A stretch of 64,000 nucleotides of DNA from DASZBX01 sp035943635 (GCA_035943635.1 DASZBX010000148.1:1-64000); one strand, 5' to 3'. Shown: positions 25,614 through 33,886, numbered from the stretch's first letter. Notes: generated from the sequence alone by a model not told the origin. Numbers and translations: made by a program.

Positions 25614-26144
25614 GTGATAAGACAGCTGATACACGTGCTGCTCATGGTCACGCTCGTCGGCGTACCGGTCGTGTTGGGCACCTCCGGGTGCTCATGCGGG
25701 AGCACGGCCGCAGCCGAGGCGTCCACCACATGTTCGTCGGGCGGGAGCGGGGGCGGGGGTGGTGGCGGGGGTGGTGGCGCGGGCGCGCCGGACGACGGCC
25801 CCCAGTGCGAACTGGACCTCAGCGACCTGGCGGTGCTGCACCAGCACGTCGTCGCCCGAATGGCCGAGACCGACTGCGACATCCCGGCCGAGGCCACGGT
25901 GACGTTGACCATAGATTTCGTCCCGGCCGGCACGAACCCCCAAGCTCCGGTCCCGCGCGGCCACGCGCAGAAGAGCGGCCCGACGCCGATCCCCGCGTTC
26001 AACGCGACCGCGGACTGCGCCCCCGGCAGCTTCACCGCGACCGCGACGATAACCGGCGAGGGCACGAACGGTGCCCCGATCGTCCAAGGTGCCCCCGAAT
26101 CCACCGATCCCATGACAATCTCGTCCTGGGCACTGTGCGAATGA
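25614..26144 (+). CDS. putative secreted lipoprotein, 176 aa
   Basis: The N-terminus (start GTG) is a signal peptide, VIRQLIHVLLMVTLVGVPVV, followed by LGTSGC, a near-lipobox whose Cys could be lipidated. Residues 42-58 are a Ser/Gly linker. The outer domain of about 115 residues has four Cys and is beta-rich; it resembles no family I recognise. CACACT (25601-25606) ends 7 nt before the GTG, so the mRNA may be leaderless. Its stop overlaps an upstream ATG of the next gene (ATGA). Confidence 0.65.
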   Translation: MIRQLIHVLLMVTLVGVPVVLGTSGCSCGSTAAAEASTTCSSGGSGGGGGGGGGGAGAPDDGPQCELDLSDLAVLHQHVVARMAETDCDIPAEATVTLTIDFVPAGTNPQAPVPRGHAQKSGPTPIPAFNATADCAPGSFTATATITGEGTNGAPIVQGAPESTDPMTISSWALCE

Positions 26145-26509
26145 CGACAGAAAGAAAGCAGATGACTCGCTTCGAGATCACCGCACTCAAGGACTCGCCG
26201 TCGACGATCACATTCCAGTTCGGCCGCTACCGGATGCAGGACGACGCCGAGTACATCGATTCGGTCATCGCCGACCCGAGGTTCCTCCTGGACCGCGACG
26301 GCGTGGTCCTCGGCGACATCCCCGACCTGACGGTCGACCTGGACGAACACCTGGTGGAGTTCAGTCGGCCGTGGATGCTCAGCGTCTGCTTCAGGCACCT
26401 GCGCGAGCACGGCGGCATGACCAACCACGACTCTTTCGTCTTCACCGGCTGGCGCCGATACCCCATCCCCGCGGATGCCGCACTCAGCCCGCAGACCGCA
26501 GACCACTAG
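26141..26509 (+). CDS. hypothetical protein, about 115-122 aa
   Basis: No family recognised. It begins at an ATG overlapping the lipoprotein stop (ATGA) or, 21 nt on, at a second ATG (MTRFEITALKDS) preceded by the purine-rich AGAAAGAAAGCAG; the second start fits the domain better. The protein is acidic with FQFGRYRMQDDAEYIDSVIADPRFLLDRDG in the first half and a WRRYPIP end. Possibly an immunity- or partner-like protein to the lipoprotein, but this is context only. Confidence 0.55.
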   Translation: MTTERKQMTRFEITALKDSPSTITFQFGRYRMQDDAEYIDSVIADPRFLLDRDGVVLGDIPDLTVDLDEHLVEFSRPWMLSVCFRHLREHGGMTNHDSFVFTGWRRYPIPADAALSPQTADH

Positions 26510-26580
26510 GCCGATGTCGATCCCTGTGTCCCCCGGGCGCCCGGCGCGCCGCCCGAGACGCGCGACCCGCCGCATACGCA

Positions 26581-26621
26581 AACAGCCCCCGGACCGGTGA
26601 TTTCCCCGGTCGGGGGCTGTT
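26581..26621 (-). terminator. terminator of tRNA-Ser(GGA)
   Basis: AACAGCCCCC (26581-26590) pairs with GGGGGCTGTT (26612-26621), with further pairing GACCGG/CCGGTC inside. It ends transcription of the tRNA and perhaps of the + strand gene from the other side. Confidence 0.8.
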
Positions 26622-26628
26622 CTGCGAG

Positions 26629-26713
26629 CGGAGGATACGAGATTTGAACTCGTGAGGGGTTGCCCCCAACACGCTTTCCAAGCGTGCGCCCTAGGCCACT
26701 AGGCGAATCCTCC
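26629..26713 (-). tRNA. tRNA-Ser(GGA)
   Basis: An 85-nt class II tRNA with long variable arm. Acceptor GGAGGAT/ATCCTCC with discriminator G; anticodon arm CACGC-TTGGAAA-GCGTG, anticodon GGA; T arm GAGTTCAAATCTC. Its 3' side faces the truncated regulator and lipoprotein block. Confidence 0.93.
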
Positions 26714-26766
26714 GTGGGATAGCTTACCGGAAACTTCGGTGTGCTCCGCCACCTCATTTCGTAGGC

Positions 26767-26772
26767 TATCCT
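26767..26772 (+). promoter_or_regulatory. -10 box of the SRP RNA gene
   Basis: TATCCT, 7 nt upstream of the inferred RNA start at about 26780. The -35 region is not recognisable. Confidence 0.45.
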
Positions 26773-26779
26773 TGCTCTT

Positions 26780-26872
26780 GGACCTCTCGTGTGGCGTCAT
26801 CCCACTGAAACCCCCCAGGGCCGGAAGGCAGCAAGGGTAGGCGGGCTCTGGCGGGTACGCGGGAGGTCTTTT
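26780..26872 (+). ncRNA. ffs: signal recognition particle 4.5S-type RNA
   Basis: The conserved apical hairpin is present (CCCCCAGGGCCGGAAGGCAG, then CAAGGGTAG), with GGACCTC at the 5' end pairing with GAGGTC near the 3' end and a short T-run after it. It binds Ffh and targets membrane proteins. Ends are approximate. Position between tRNA-Ser and dnaX-type genes matches Streptomyces. Confidence 0.92.
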
Positions 26873-26880
26873 AGCATGTC

Positions 26881-27382
26881 AGAAAACATTTGCGGCCTGC
26901 CGGGATCAGGCTGGGTGCAGTCGGCGGAGCGGGTGGATGGGCCGGAGGTCCGAGGCCGGGGCCACGCGGGGCGGAAATGTCAGGGGCACGTTCTCCGCGG
27001 AACTCGGGCCGGAGCGAACCGTCGCTTGCGGTCGAGTGTTCCGGGGACGACCGGAAAGCCCCGGGCGCCACGGATGGCCGAGCGCGGACATCGGACGGCC
27101 TAGACGCCTGACGGGTTCCCCCGGGTGGCCGAGTCCGGGCGGGTTGCCCTCGGCGGCGCGCTGAGCAGCCTGGTCGGCGCCCTCTCGCAGCATCACCCCG
27201 AGGCGCGGTCCGGGGTCGGCCAGAATGCCGCCGTCTGCGCTGGTCGAGGGCTTCGCGGCAGACGAGTGTTCCATGTTCGACACAAGTTCAGCGGAACATG
27301 TGGCGTTGCCTCCCGCGACTTGCTATATAACGGAGCGTCAACGAAAGCCGAGTGGCAGCGGAGAAATGGGTAGGCTAAACGT
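26881..27382. other. intergenic region without a clear gene
   Basis: About 500 bp. Short open frames exist on both strands but none has a convincing start or composition; the minus-strand frame at 26906-27283 could be a decayed gene. A TATATAAC box at about 27322 and TAGGCT at 27371-27376 serve the next gene. Confidence 0.4.
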
Positions 27383-27679
27383 GTGATCTTTAAGCGTATC
27401 GGCGACGAACGGCCCTACCCGGACCACGGCTGCACTTCGCGCGGCTGGGCCGCGGTGGCGCCGCGGCAGGTGCGACTGGACCAACTGGTGACCACGCGGC
27501 GGCAGTTGGATCTCGACGCGCTGCTCGCCGAGGACTCCACCTTCTACGGGGACCTGTTCGCGCACGTGGTCCAGTGGCGGGGCGAGCTGTTCCTGGAAGA
27601 CGGGCTGCACCGGGCCGTGCGGGCCGCGTTGAAGCAGCGCACAGTACTCCATGCGCGGGTACTTGACCTCGATTCATGA
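27383..27679 (+). CDS. VapB-like small protein, 98 aa
   Basis: A conserved actinobacterial protein usually annotated as a VapB-family antitoxin. It contains RPYPDHG, WAAVAPRQVRLDQLVTTR and FLEDGLHRAVRAALKQRTV; the last resembles the ParB/Srx DGxHRxxA pattern, so the antitoxin label is doubtful. No toxin is adjacent. Start GTG; TAGGCT (27371-27376) ends 6 nt upstream, suggesting a leaderless transcript. The next gene encodes a LytR_C membrane protein, a pairing I recognise from Streptomyces. Confidence 0.75.
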   Translation: MIFKRIGDERPYPDHGCTSRGWAAVAPRQVRLDQLVTTRRQLDLDALLAEDSTFYGDLFAHVVQWRGELFLEDGLHRAVRAALKQRTVLHARVLDLDS

Positions 27680-27713
27680 TTGCCCGGCCGGGGGGATTGG
27701 GTACCGTCGCGGC

Positions 27714-28388
27714 ATGAACTCGAAGTCGCGAGGGTCCGAGTCCGGCCCGGCTGACCAGGGCGTGTCGGCACGGAGAGAAGAGATCGGCGGGAAGCGTTTC
27801 CGCGTGGGGGCCGGGGATACGTACGTCCCGTTCCGCAGTCGGACCCGGCGTCGGCGGCGGGCCGCGGTGGCGGCGGCGCTGGGCGTGGTGGTCCTGGGGG
27901 CCGGGTTGTACGGGGTGGTCACGCTGGTGGTCTCGCCGGCGCCGACGTCCACCACGGCGGCTTGTCCGGCCGGCACGGCGCGTCCGGCCGGGGCCACGGC
28001 CACGGTGCTGCCGAGCCCGGGCCAGATCACGGTGAACGTCTACAACTCCACCGCCCGCAACGGGCTGGCCGCCACGACCGCGAACCTGCTCAAGGAGCGC
28101 GGCTTCACCATCGGCAAGGTGACGAACGACCCGCTCAAGGCGAACCTGACGGTCCCCGCGCAGGTCCGTGGCGGGGTCGCCGGGAGCACGGACATGCGGG
28201 TGCTCGCGGCGGAGGTGTCCGGGGCGCAGATGCAGCCGGACAGCCGGACCGACAACTCGGTCGACCTGGTGCTGGGGGCGGGGTTCACCGCCCTGACCGC
28301 GCCGGACCAGGTGACGGCGCTGCTGCATCCGGCGGCGGCCACCGCGGCGGCGACGCACGGGGCGTGCAGCGGGAGCGGCGGCAACTGA
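27714..28388 (+). CDS. LytR C-terminal domain membrane protein, 224 aa
   Basis: Cytoplasmic basic N-terminus of about 45 residues (RSRTRRRRRA), one transmembrane helix (AVAAALGVVVLGAGLYGVVTLVV), then an extracytoplasmic LytR_C domain beginning ITVNVYNSTARNGLAATTANLLKERGFT and ending VDLVLGAGF. LytR_C domains occur in cell envelope proteins; this one lacks the LytR-CpsA-Psr catalytic domain. TTGCCC-16 nt-TACCGT (27680-27707) puts the transcription start at the ATG, so leaderless. Confidence 0.85.
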   Translation: MNSKSRGSESGPADQGVSARREEIGGKRFRVGAGDTYVPFRSRTRRRRRAAVAAALGVVVLGAGLYGVVTLVVSPAPTSTTAACPAGTARPAGATATVLPSPGQITVNVYNSTARNGLAATTANLLKERGFTIGKVTNDPLKANLTVPAQVRGGVAGSTDMRVLAAEVSGAQMQPDSRTDNSVDLVLGAGFTALTAPDQVTALLHPAAATAAATHGACSGSGGN

Positions 28389-28478
28389 GGAGCCGAGGCG
28401 CGGTATCGGTGGCGATGGCGGTATCGGCATCCGTGGCGGAGGTCGTGGCCGTCGCCGGAACGAGTGGACTTGTCCGTA

Positions 28479-28512
28479 AGAGGCGGTAGCCCGGAAGAGG
28501 GATACCGCCTCT
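28479..28512. terminator. terminator between LytR_C and DUF1330 genes
   Basis: AGAGGCGGTA (28479-28488) pairs with TACCGCCTCT (28503-28512), a perfect 10-bp stem between convergent genes. Confidence 0.8.
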
Positions 28513-28546
28513 CGTCATGTTTCGGCCGGCCGGTCGGCCCCTGTGG

Positions 28547-28870
28547 TCAGTGGCTGAGCATGTCGGCCGCCCGGTAGCCCTCGGGGACGCCCTGGGCCAG
28601 GATCACGTCGGCGACCATGTGCTTCGTTCGCAGCGGCGCGATCTCCCGGTAGGCGGCGGAGCGGTACCAGCCGTCGAGCCGCTCGCGGTCCGGGAACTCG
28701 ATCAGGATCAGGTCGCGGCCCCAGGAGCCCTCGACGGTCTCGAAGTCGGCGCCGTGGGCCAGGAAGCGGCCGCCGAAGGCGTCGAGGGTGGCGTCGATGC
28801 GCTGAAGGTATTCGATGATGTCCGGGCCGAACTCGACCGAGTGGACCTGGGCGACGGCGTAGGCGGTCAT
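28547..28870 (-). CDS. DUF1330 family protein, 107 aa
   Basis: A small alpha/beta-barrel (ferredoxin-like dimer) protein. Starts MTAYAVAQV, with IEYLQRIDATLDAFGGRFLAHG, ILIEFPDRERLDGWYRSAAYREI and the C-terminal MVADVILAQGV typical of DUF1330. No known substrate. GGGGAGCAGAG precedes the ATG. Single gene with terminator on its 3' side. Confidence 0.88.
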   Translation of the reverse strand: MTAYAVAQVHSVEFGPDIIEYLQRIDATLDAFGGRFLAHGADFETVEGSWGRDLILIEFPDRERLDGWYRSAAYREIAPLRTKHMVADVILAQGVPEGYRAADMLSH

Positions 28871-29016
28871 CTCTGCTCCCCTGTGCTAGCGGTGGGTCTG
28901 GTTGACGCCTCTGACGCTACGCAAGCGGCCGGAACACGGAATCAGTCACGCATAGGTACTTTCGGGGCGGCATCAGGCCGACAGACTAGGACAGGAAGAG
29001 CGCCGGGACATGACAA

Positions 29017-30948
29017 CTAGAGAAGCCCTTGGAGCCCTCTGGATGTCGGAGTCGGCGTGGGCGTCGGGGTGGGCGTGGCGGCCGGCGGGTTGGTCGGCTG
29101 GATGCCCGTGCCGGCGCAGGTGAGGGTGACGGTCGAGCCGTAGGGGGCCGAACTGCCGCCGCCCGGGGAGACGCTCACGACCGTGCCGTGCCCGATCTGG
29201 CGGTTGCGGAAGTGGCCGTCCGAGCTCTGCAGGATCCCGGCCGCGGCCGTGCAGCTCTTGCCGACCAGCCCGGTGGGCACGGTGGCGGAACTCGACCCGG
29301 AGGAACTCGGGCCGGTGGAGACGACCACATACAGCGTGGTGTTTATCGGAATGGTCTGGCCGAGCTGGGAGACACCGGCGCTGTTCACCACGTCGACGAC
29401 CTGGCCGGCCGGGTGGCTGCCGTCCTGTTTCTGCTTCTGCTGGACGTCGGTGAACCCGTTGGACGTCAGCGTGGTGTACACCTGGTTGTAGTTGTACATC
29501 GCCGTGTGCCCGCTGGAGTCCTTGAAGACCGAGGGGAAGAGCGTCGCGGTCCGCGCCCCGGCCGAGACGCAGTAGTTGACCACCGAGCCCGGGGAGACCG
29601 TGGCGTTCGGCGCGGGGGTCTGGCTCAGGATCTCGCCGGCCGGGTAGGTCAGGCTGAAGGAGCTGCTGCCGGAGCAGTCGGAGTAGGTGGACAGGGTCAG
29701 TTTCCGGCCGTCCAGCAGAGTTTTGGCCGCGCCCACGTTCTGGCTGACGATGTTCGGGACGAGCGCGGTGGTCGGCGCCGCGGGGCCGCCGGACATGGTC
29801 CGGACCAGGATGACCGAGAGCACGACCAGGAGCACCGCGAGGGAGCCGACCACGGCGTACATCGCGACCGGCTGGCGGTGCTCGCCCGAGCCGCCGCCGG
29901 CCGTGGTCTTGGCCGAACCGCCCGTGTCGGCGCCGCCACCGGTCCCGGTGGTCGCGGGCGGGTTCTTGGCAGTGTTCTTGAACGGGTTCTTGCCCGACGA
30001 GGTCGAGGCCTTCTCGGCCAGGGCCGCGGCGGCCGCCGCGGCTTCGGCCTGCGCCGCGGGATCGGGCTCGGCCGGCTCGGGTTCCTTGACCGCTTCGGAG
30101 GCCAGCGGGCGGCCGTCGAGCGCGCATTCGAGGTCTGTGCGCATCTCGTCGGCGGACTGGTAGCGCTCCTCCGGTTTCTTGCGCAGGGCCTTGAGCACGA
30201 TGGTGTCGGCCACCGCGGGAATGGCCGGATCGTAGTAGGACGGCGGCTTGGGCGCCTCGCGCACGTGCTGGTAGGCCACCGCGACCGGGGAGTCGCCGAT
30301 GAACGGAGGGCGGCCGGTCAGCAGTTCGTAGAGCAGGCAGCCGGTCGAGTACAGGTCCGAGCGGGCGTCGATCCGTTCGCCCTTGGCCTGTTCCGGGGAC
30401 AGGTACTGCGCGGTGCCGACGACCGCGGAGGTCTGGGTCAGGGTCATCCCGGCGTCGCCCAGCGCCCGGGCGATCCCGAAGTCCATCACCTTCACCGCGG
30501 CACTGCCGTTGAGCATGATGTTGGCCGGCTTGATGTCCCGATGCACGATCCCGTTGCGGTGGCTGTAGCCGAGCGCTTCGAGCACCCCGCCGGTGATCTC
30601 CATCGAGCGCTCCGGCAGGAGCCTGTTGCCCGAGTGCAGGATGTCGCGAAGTGTCGAACCGTTCACGTACTCCATCACGATGTACGGCAGGGTGACCTTG
30701 TCGATCGGGCCCTCGCCGGTGTCGTAGACGGCGACGATCGCCGGATGGTTGAGCGATGCCGCGGACTGCGCCTCCCGCCGGAACCGGGCCTGGAGCGTGG
30801 CGTCCCGGGCCATGTCCGCGCGCAGCGTCTTGACCGCGACGGTCCGGCCGAGCCGGAGGTCGCGCGCCATGAAGACCTCGGCCATCCCTCCCCGGCCGAG
30901 CTCCTCGCCGAGCTCGTACCTGTTCCCCAGGCGACGTGGCTCATCCAT
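29017..30948 (-). CDS. PASTA-domain Ser/Thr protein kinase, 643 aa
   Basis: A PknB-type membrane kinase. Kinase domain at residues 10-270 with GRGGMAEVF (P-loop), AVKTL (Lys), HRDIKPANIM (catalytic Asp), DFG and SPEQAKGE. An Ala/Glu/Pro-rich linker, one transmembrane helix (MYAVVGSLAVLLVVLSVILV) and about three extracellular PASTA-like repeats follow, starting at LVPNIVSQNVGAAKTLL. The PASTA part senses peptidoglycan or lipid II in the family. Start at 30948, supported by GGAGGGA nine nt upstream; 30984 is an alternative. It is not next to ftsW/pbp genes, so it is probably a paralogue. Confidence 0.92.
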   Translation of the reverse strand: MDEPRRLGNRYELGEELGRGGMAEVFMARDLRLGRTVAVKTLRADMARDATLQARFRREAQSAASLNHPAIVAVYDTGEGPIDKVTLPYIVMEYVNGSTLRDILHSGNRLLPERSMEITGGVLEALGYSHRNGIVHRDIKPANIMLNGSAAVKVMDFGIARALGDAGMTLTQTSAVVGTAQYLSPEQAKGERIDARSDLYSTGCLLYELLTGRPPFIGDSPVAVAYQHVREAPKPPSYYDPAIPAVADTIVLKALRKKPEERYQSADEMRTDLECALDGRPLASEAVKEPEPAEPDPAAQAEAAAAAAALAEKASTSSGKNPFKNTAKNPPATTGTGGGADTGGSAKTTAGGGSGEHRQPVAMYAVVGSLAVLLVVLSVILVRTMSGGPAAPTTALVPNIVSQNVGAAKTLLDGRKLTLSTYSDCSGSSSFSLTYPAGEILSQTPAPNATVSPGSVVNYCVSAGARTATLFPSVFKDSSGHTAMYNYNQVYTTLTSNGFTDVQQKQKQDGSHPAGQVVDVVNSAGVSQLGQTIPINTTLYVVVSTGPSSSGSSSATVPTGLVGKSCTAAAGILQSSDGHFRNRQIGHGTVVSVSPGGGSSAPYGSTVTLTCAGTGIQPTNPPAATPTPTPTPTPTSRGLQGLL

Positions 30949-31410
30949 GCTGTTCAGTCCCTCCCCCACCACCGTACCGAGCATACTTTGGCAGAGTTTC
31001 GCCGTGGAGTACCCCCGCTTTTAACTCCTGATGCGGAATTGTGCCAGGAAGCAGACATTCGAGTGACTCGACCACTCGGGGAGCCGGCCGAGTGAGGGCA
31101 CCGGCACGGCGGCGATGACGGTGCAATGTCCGGTCAGAGGCTCGCACCTCGTCTGGTCCGACGTGTTCCGGCTTCCCTTTGGGGCGGGTCACATTGTTGC
31201 ATGTATCGCACGGCGATCGGCACTGGTGACGAGCGGGAGGCAGAGGCCTGTTGCCGCAGTTCAAGTTTGCTGGGCGAACCGGGCTGAACTGCAACCGGAA
31301 GTGCAACCGGCTGAAGCCTTCCACATGGCCATGGACAGCGTTTCGGTCCGCAGGTTGCCGCCTGGCCGTACTCTGGAGGGGCACCGTCCGCACGAGAGTT
31401 GGAGGCCGCG
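30949..31410. other. intergenic region upstream of the kinase gene
   Basis: No convincing gene in about 460 bp. Short open frames lack starts or sensible composition. The left part holds the kinase promoter, the right part that of the antitoxin-like gene. Confidence 0.4.
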
Positions 31411-31611
31411 ATGACGACCAACCAGGCAGACAGCGATCCGTTCTCGCAGCACCCGGGATCGACGCTTGAAGATGCCCTGAGGGAAGCGGGTCGAGACTCC
31501 TCGTTCACCGTCGAGGACCTTGCGGCGTCGAACCCCGGCTTCGAGTCCGACGAGGAAATCGACGAGTTCATCACGGCTGTGCGTGGCCGGCGGAACGCGA
31601 GCCTGGCGTGA
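31411..31611 (+). CDS. antitoxin-like protein of a PIN toxin pair, 66 aa
   Basis: A short acidic protein (MTTNQADSDPFSQHPG, then DALREAGRDSSFTVEDLAASNPG and an EEIDEFITAVRGRR end). It has no recognisable DNA-binding motif. The start is set by GGAGG five nt upstream. Its stop overlaps the GTG of a PIN-domain remnant by 4 nt (GTGA), the typical antitoxin-toxin layout; this supports the call. With the toxin truncated it may be an orphan antitoxin. Confidence 0.6.
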   Translation: MTTNQADSDPFSQHPGSTLEDALREAGRDSSFTVEDLAASNPGFESDEEIDEFITAVRGRRNASLA

Positions 31612-31706
31612 GTAGTCCGGTACTGCTCGACATCGATGTCGCTTCGGCTCTGTACAAGCGAAAGCAGTTGCCCATCCTGGGAAGGATCGCAGGTCGCACG
31701 CCATAG
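31608..31706 (+). pseudogene. truncated PIN-domain toxin, 32 codons
   Basis: Starting at a GTG coupled to the antitoxin stop, the frame reads VSSPVLLDIDVASALYKRKQ and PILGRIAGRTP before a TAG. The VLLDIDVASALYKR segment matches the first strand and helix of PIN ribonucleases, with the first catalytic Asp. Full PIN toxins have about 130 residues; the rest is missing. The break lies exactly at the terminator hairpin of tRNA-Ser(CGA), as if the remainder was lost or replaced there. Confidence 0.65.
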
Positions 31707-31738
31707 GGCGGTAACCCGCTTTCACGGGTTACCGCCCT
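31705..31738 (-). terminator. terminator of tRNA-Ser(CGA)
   Basis: AGGGCGGTAACCCG (31705-31718) pairs with CGGGTTACCGCCCT (31725-31738), a perfect 14-bp stem with a 6-nt loop, directly beyond the tRNA 3' end. Confidence 0.88.
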
Positions 31739-31744
31739 GTCCAG

Positions 31745-31829
31745 CGGTGACGGTGGGATTTGAACCCACGGAGGCTTGCACCTCACACGCTTTCGAGGCG
31801 TGCTCCTTAGGCCGCTCGGACACGTCACC
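31745..31829 (-). tRNA. tRNA-Ser(CGA)
   Basis: An 85-nt class II tRNA. Acceptor GGTGACG/CGTCACC, discriminator G; anticodon arm CACGC-CTCGAAA-GCGTG, anticodon CGA; long variable arm; T arm GGGTTCAAATCCC. A PIN toxin remnant lies on its 3' side. Confidence 0.93.
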
Positions 31830-31971
31830 GTGAAAAAGACTACCAGACCCACAACGCCCCTTCGCCAGGGTTTCCGGGGCGGGTCCGCCCGAGGGTCCGA
31901 CCATCGCGGCGCTTGCGCGATCACCTGCGTGAACCGCCTACGTGAACCATCTGCGCCCGCCGTGGCGCGGC

Positions 31972-32547
31972 TCAGCGTTGGCGGGCGAAGAAGCGGTCCA
32001 GCAGGAGTGCCGCCTCGGCGGCGAGTACCCCGGCCACCACCTCCGGGCGGTGGTTGAGCCGCGGGTCGCGCGGGATGTCCCAGAGCGAGCCGACCGCGCC
32101 CGCCTTGGGGTCGAACGCGCCGAAGACGATCCGGTCCACCCGGGACAGGACCGCGGCGCCGGCGCACATGGCGCACGGCTCCAGGGTCACCACCAGGGTG
32201 CAGCCGGTCAGCCGCCAGGCGCCGAGGCGGGCCGCCGCGGCCCGCAGCGCCACCACCTCGGCGTGGCCCGTCGGGTCGACGGCCGCCTCGCGGATGTTGC
32301 GGCCGCGCGCGAGCACCTCGCCGTGCGCGTCCACCACCACGGCGCCGATCGGGACGTCGTCGGTGCCTGCGGCCAGGTCGGCCTCGGCCAGGGCCTGGCG
32401 CATCCAGGCCCCGTACCGCGCCGCCAGCCAGGGCGGCAGGCCGGGCAACCCGGCCAGTCCGGTCGGCCCACTGGGCCCGGGCTCGCCGCGCCCGTGCCCG
32501 CTCCCATTGCCGTGTTCGGGCCTCGGCCGAACCAGCCCGCCGGGCAC
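31972..32547 (-). CDS. tadA: tRNA-specific adenosine deaminase, 191 aa
   Basis: Deaminates the wobble adenosine of tRNA-Arg(ACG) to inosine. The zinc deaminase motifs are complete: GHAEVVALR (His and catalytic Glu) and TLEPCAMCAGA (two Cys). The first about 45 residues are an unusual Pro/Gly-rich extension; the conserved domain begins near ARYGAWMRQALAEADLA, so the true start may be later. Its substrate tRNA-Arg(ACG) is encoded at 52.1 kb. Upstream lie two TadA-associated protein genes in the same direction, a conserved actinobacterial cluster. Confidence 0.93.
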   Translation of the reverse strand: MPGGLVRPRPEHGNGSGHGRGEPGPSGPTGLAGLPGLPPWLAARYGAWMRQALAEADLAAGTDDVPIGAVVVDAHGEVLARGRNIREAAVDPTGHAEVVALRAAAARLGAWRLTGCTLVVTLEPCAMCAGAAVLSRVDRIVFGAFDPKAGAVGSLWDIPRDPRLNHRPEVVAGVLAAEAALLLDRFFARQR

Positions 32548-32618
32548 GCCCGACCCGGGCTCGGCCGGTCGTCCGGGCTGCCGCGCCCCGGACTGCGGCC
32601 CGCCCGGCCCGGCCGTGC

Positions 32619-33320
32619 TCAGCGCACCGCCTCCAGCTCGTCCGCCGCGCCCAGCGCCTCGGCCAGTTCGGCCAGGGCGTCGGCGGGCAGCAGGCCGTCG
32701 CGGGCCAGGTCCACCAGGACGGCCGCGGCCACGCCGAAGTCGGTCAGCAGGTCGGCGTCGCCGGCCGGGCCGGTGACCGCGGGGGCAACCGCGGCGGACG
32801 AACGGGACTGGGTGATCACCTCGACCGCCGGGTAGGTCGACGACAGGCTGGCGAGCGCATCCAGGTCGAGCCGGGCTCCGCCGGCCGAATCCTCCCCGTC
32901 CTCGTCCTCCTCGTCGTCCACCTCGGCGTCCTGGTCCACCGCCTCGTCCGGGACCTGGCGGGTGCCGAGGCCGGCGATCTCGTCCAGGTCGGCGTCCGGC
33001 CCGGTCAGCCGGCGCCCGTCCGGGCCGACCGGGACCAGCCCGGCGGCGAACAGGAGGTCCGCGTAGCCCGAACGGCTCGCGGCGGTGAAGTCCGAGACGA
33101 AGACCCGGGGGTCCTCGTCGACATCGGTGCGGACGACCGCGAACCAGAGGTCTTCCTGTTCGAGCAGGAGCAAGGCGCTCTCCGGCTCGAAGTCCTCGTC
33201 CTCGGAGGTCTCCCGCATGACATCCAACAGGCCAGCTACGTCCTCGATGTCGTCGAGGTCGACGTCGCGGGCCTCCCAGCGGTCCGCAGACCGTGTGAGT
33301 ACAGCGGCGAAGTATGCCAC
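32619..33320 (-). CDS. tRNA adenosine deaminase-associated protein, copy 1, 233 aa
   Basis: A conserved actinobacterial protein found next to tadA. Begins VAYFAAVLTRSADRWEARDVD from a GTG at 33320, has ALLLLEQEDLWFAVVRTD and SRSGYADLLFAAGLVPVG, then an insertion of about 30 mostly acidic residues, and a C-terminal DLLTDFGVAAAVLVDLAR. No catalytic motif is visible; function unknown, perhaps binding TadA. It lies 71 nt upstream of tadA and 26 nt downstream of a related gene. Confidence 0.85.
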   Translation of the reverse strand: MAYFAAVLTRSADRWEARDVDLDDIEDVAGLLDVMRETSEDEDFEPESALLLLEQEDLWFAVVRTDVDEDPRVFVSDFTAASRSGYADLLFAAGLVPVGPDGRRLTGPDADLDEIAGLGTRQVPDEAVDQDAEVDDEEDEDGEDSAGGARLDLDALASLSSTYPAVEVITQSRSSAAVAPAVTGPAGDADLLTDFGVAAAVLVDLARDGLLPADALAELAEALGAADELEAVR

Positions 33321-33346
33321 GGTCCTTCCCACTCTCCCTTGAGGTT

Positions 33347-33886
33347 CTAGTAATCGTCGAGCGCGGGGTCGCGTTCGACCGCCAGGACGAACTGTTCGCC
33401 GAATCCGATCCGCGCGGCCAGCGGGGTCACCACCTCGACCAGTGACAGGTCGGGTTCGGCAAGCAGGCGTTCGCAGGTTAGCGCCAATTCGAGCGAGTCC
33501 ACACCCAGGGCGGCCAGGATGTCCCGGTCGCCGCAGGGGGTCGGCCCGCCGCCCGCCCGGGTCCCGGCCCGGCGGGCCAGGTCGCCGGCCAGCCGGTCCT
33601 CGCCGCAGACCGCCTGGTTGGACAGGAACAGCCGGATCTGCGGGCCGAGCAGCAGGGCCAGCACGAAGTACTCGTCGCCCAGGCCCACCAGACCCAGGGT
33701 GGGTCCCTCGGAGACCTGCTGGTGCAGCGCGCAGAGCAGCGCTTCGAGCGATTCGGCGGTGTGCGGCGGGAGCGAGACCACGGCCCACCGGCCGTCCTCG
33801 AGAAAGGCGGCGACCGCGAAGTCGACCAGGTCCTCGGTGAACGGCAGGTACTCCTCGGCCCCCTCGGGCTGTTCCAGATCCGGCAT
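33347..33886 (-). CDS. tRNA adenosine deaminase-associated protein, copy 2, 179 aa
   Basis: Related to the previous protein in layout: an N-terminal VDFAVAAFLEDGRWAVVSLPP strand pattern, a central FVLALLLGPQIRLFLSNQ segment and a C-terminal DILAALGVDSLELALTCERLLAEPDLSLVEVV helix pair. Has no acidic insertion. First gene of the tadA cluster. Two tandem copies suggest duplication and a heteromeric complex, which is inference. Confidence 0.82.
   Translation of the reverse strand: MPDLEQPEGAEEYLPFTEDLVDFAVAAFLEDGRWAVVSLPPHTAESLEALLCALHQQVSEGPTLGLVGLGDEYFVLALLLGPQIRLFLSNQAVCGEDRLAGDLARRAGTRAGGGPTPCGDRDILAALGVDSLELALTCERLLAEPDLSLVEVVTPLAARIGFGEQFVLAVERDPALDDY

Noticed and set aside
29029..31095. 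688-codon + strand frame opposite the PASTA kinase
   Set aside because: Shadow of the kinase gene; no motifs.
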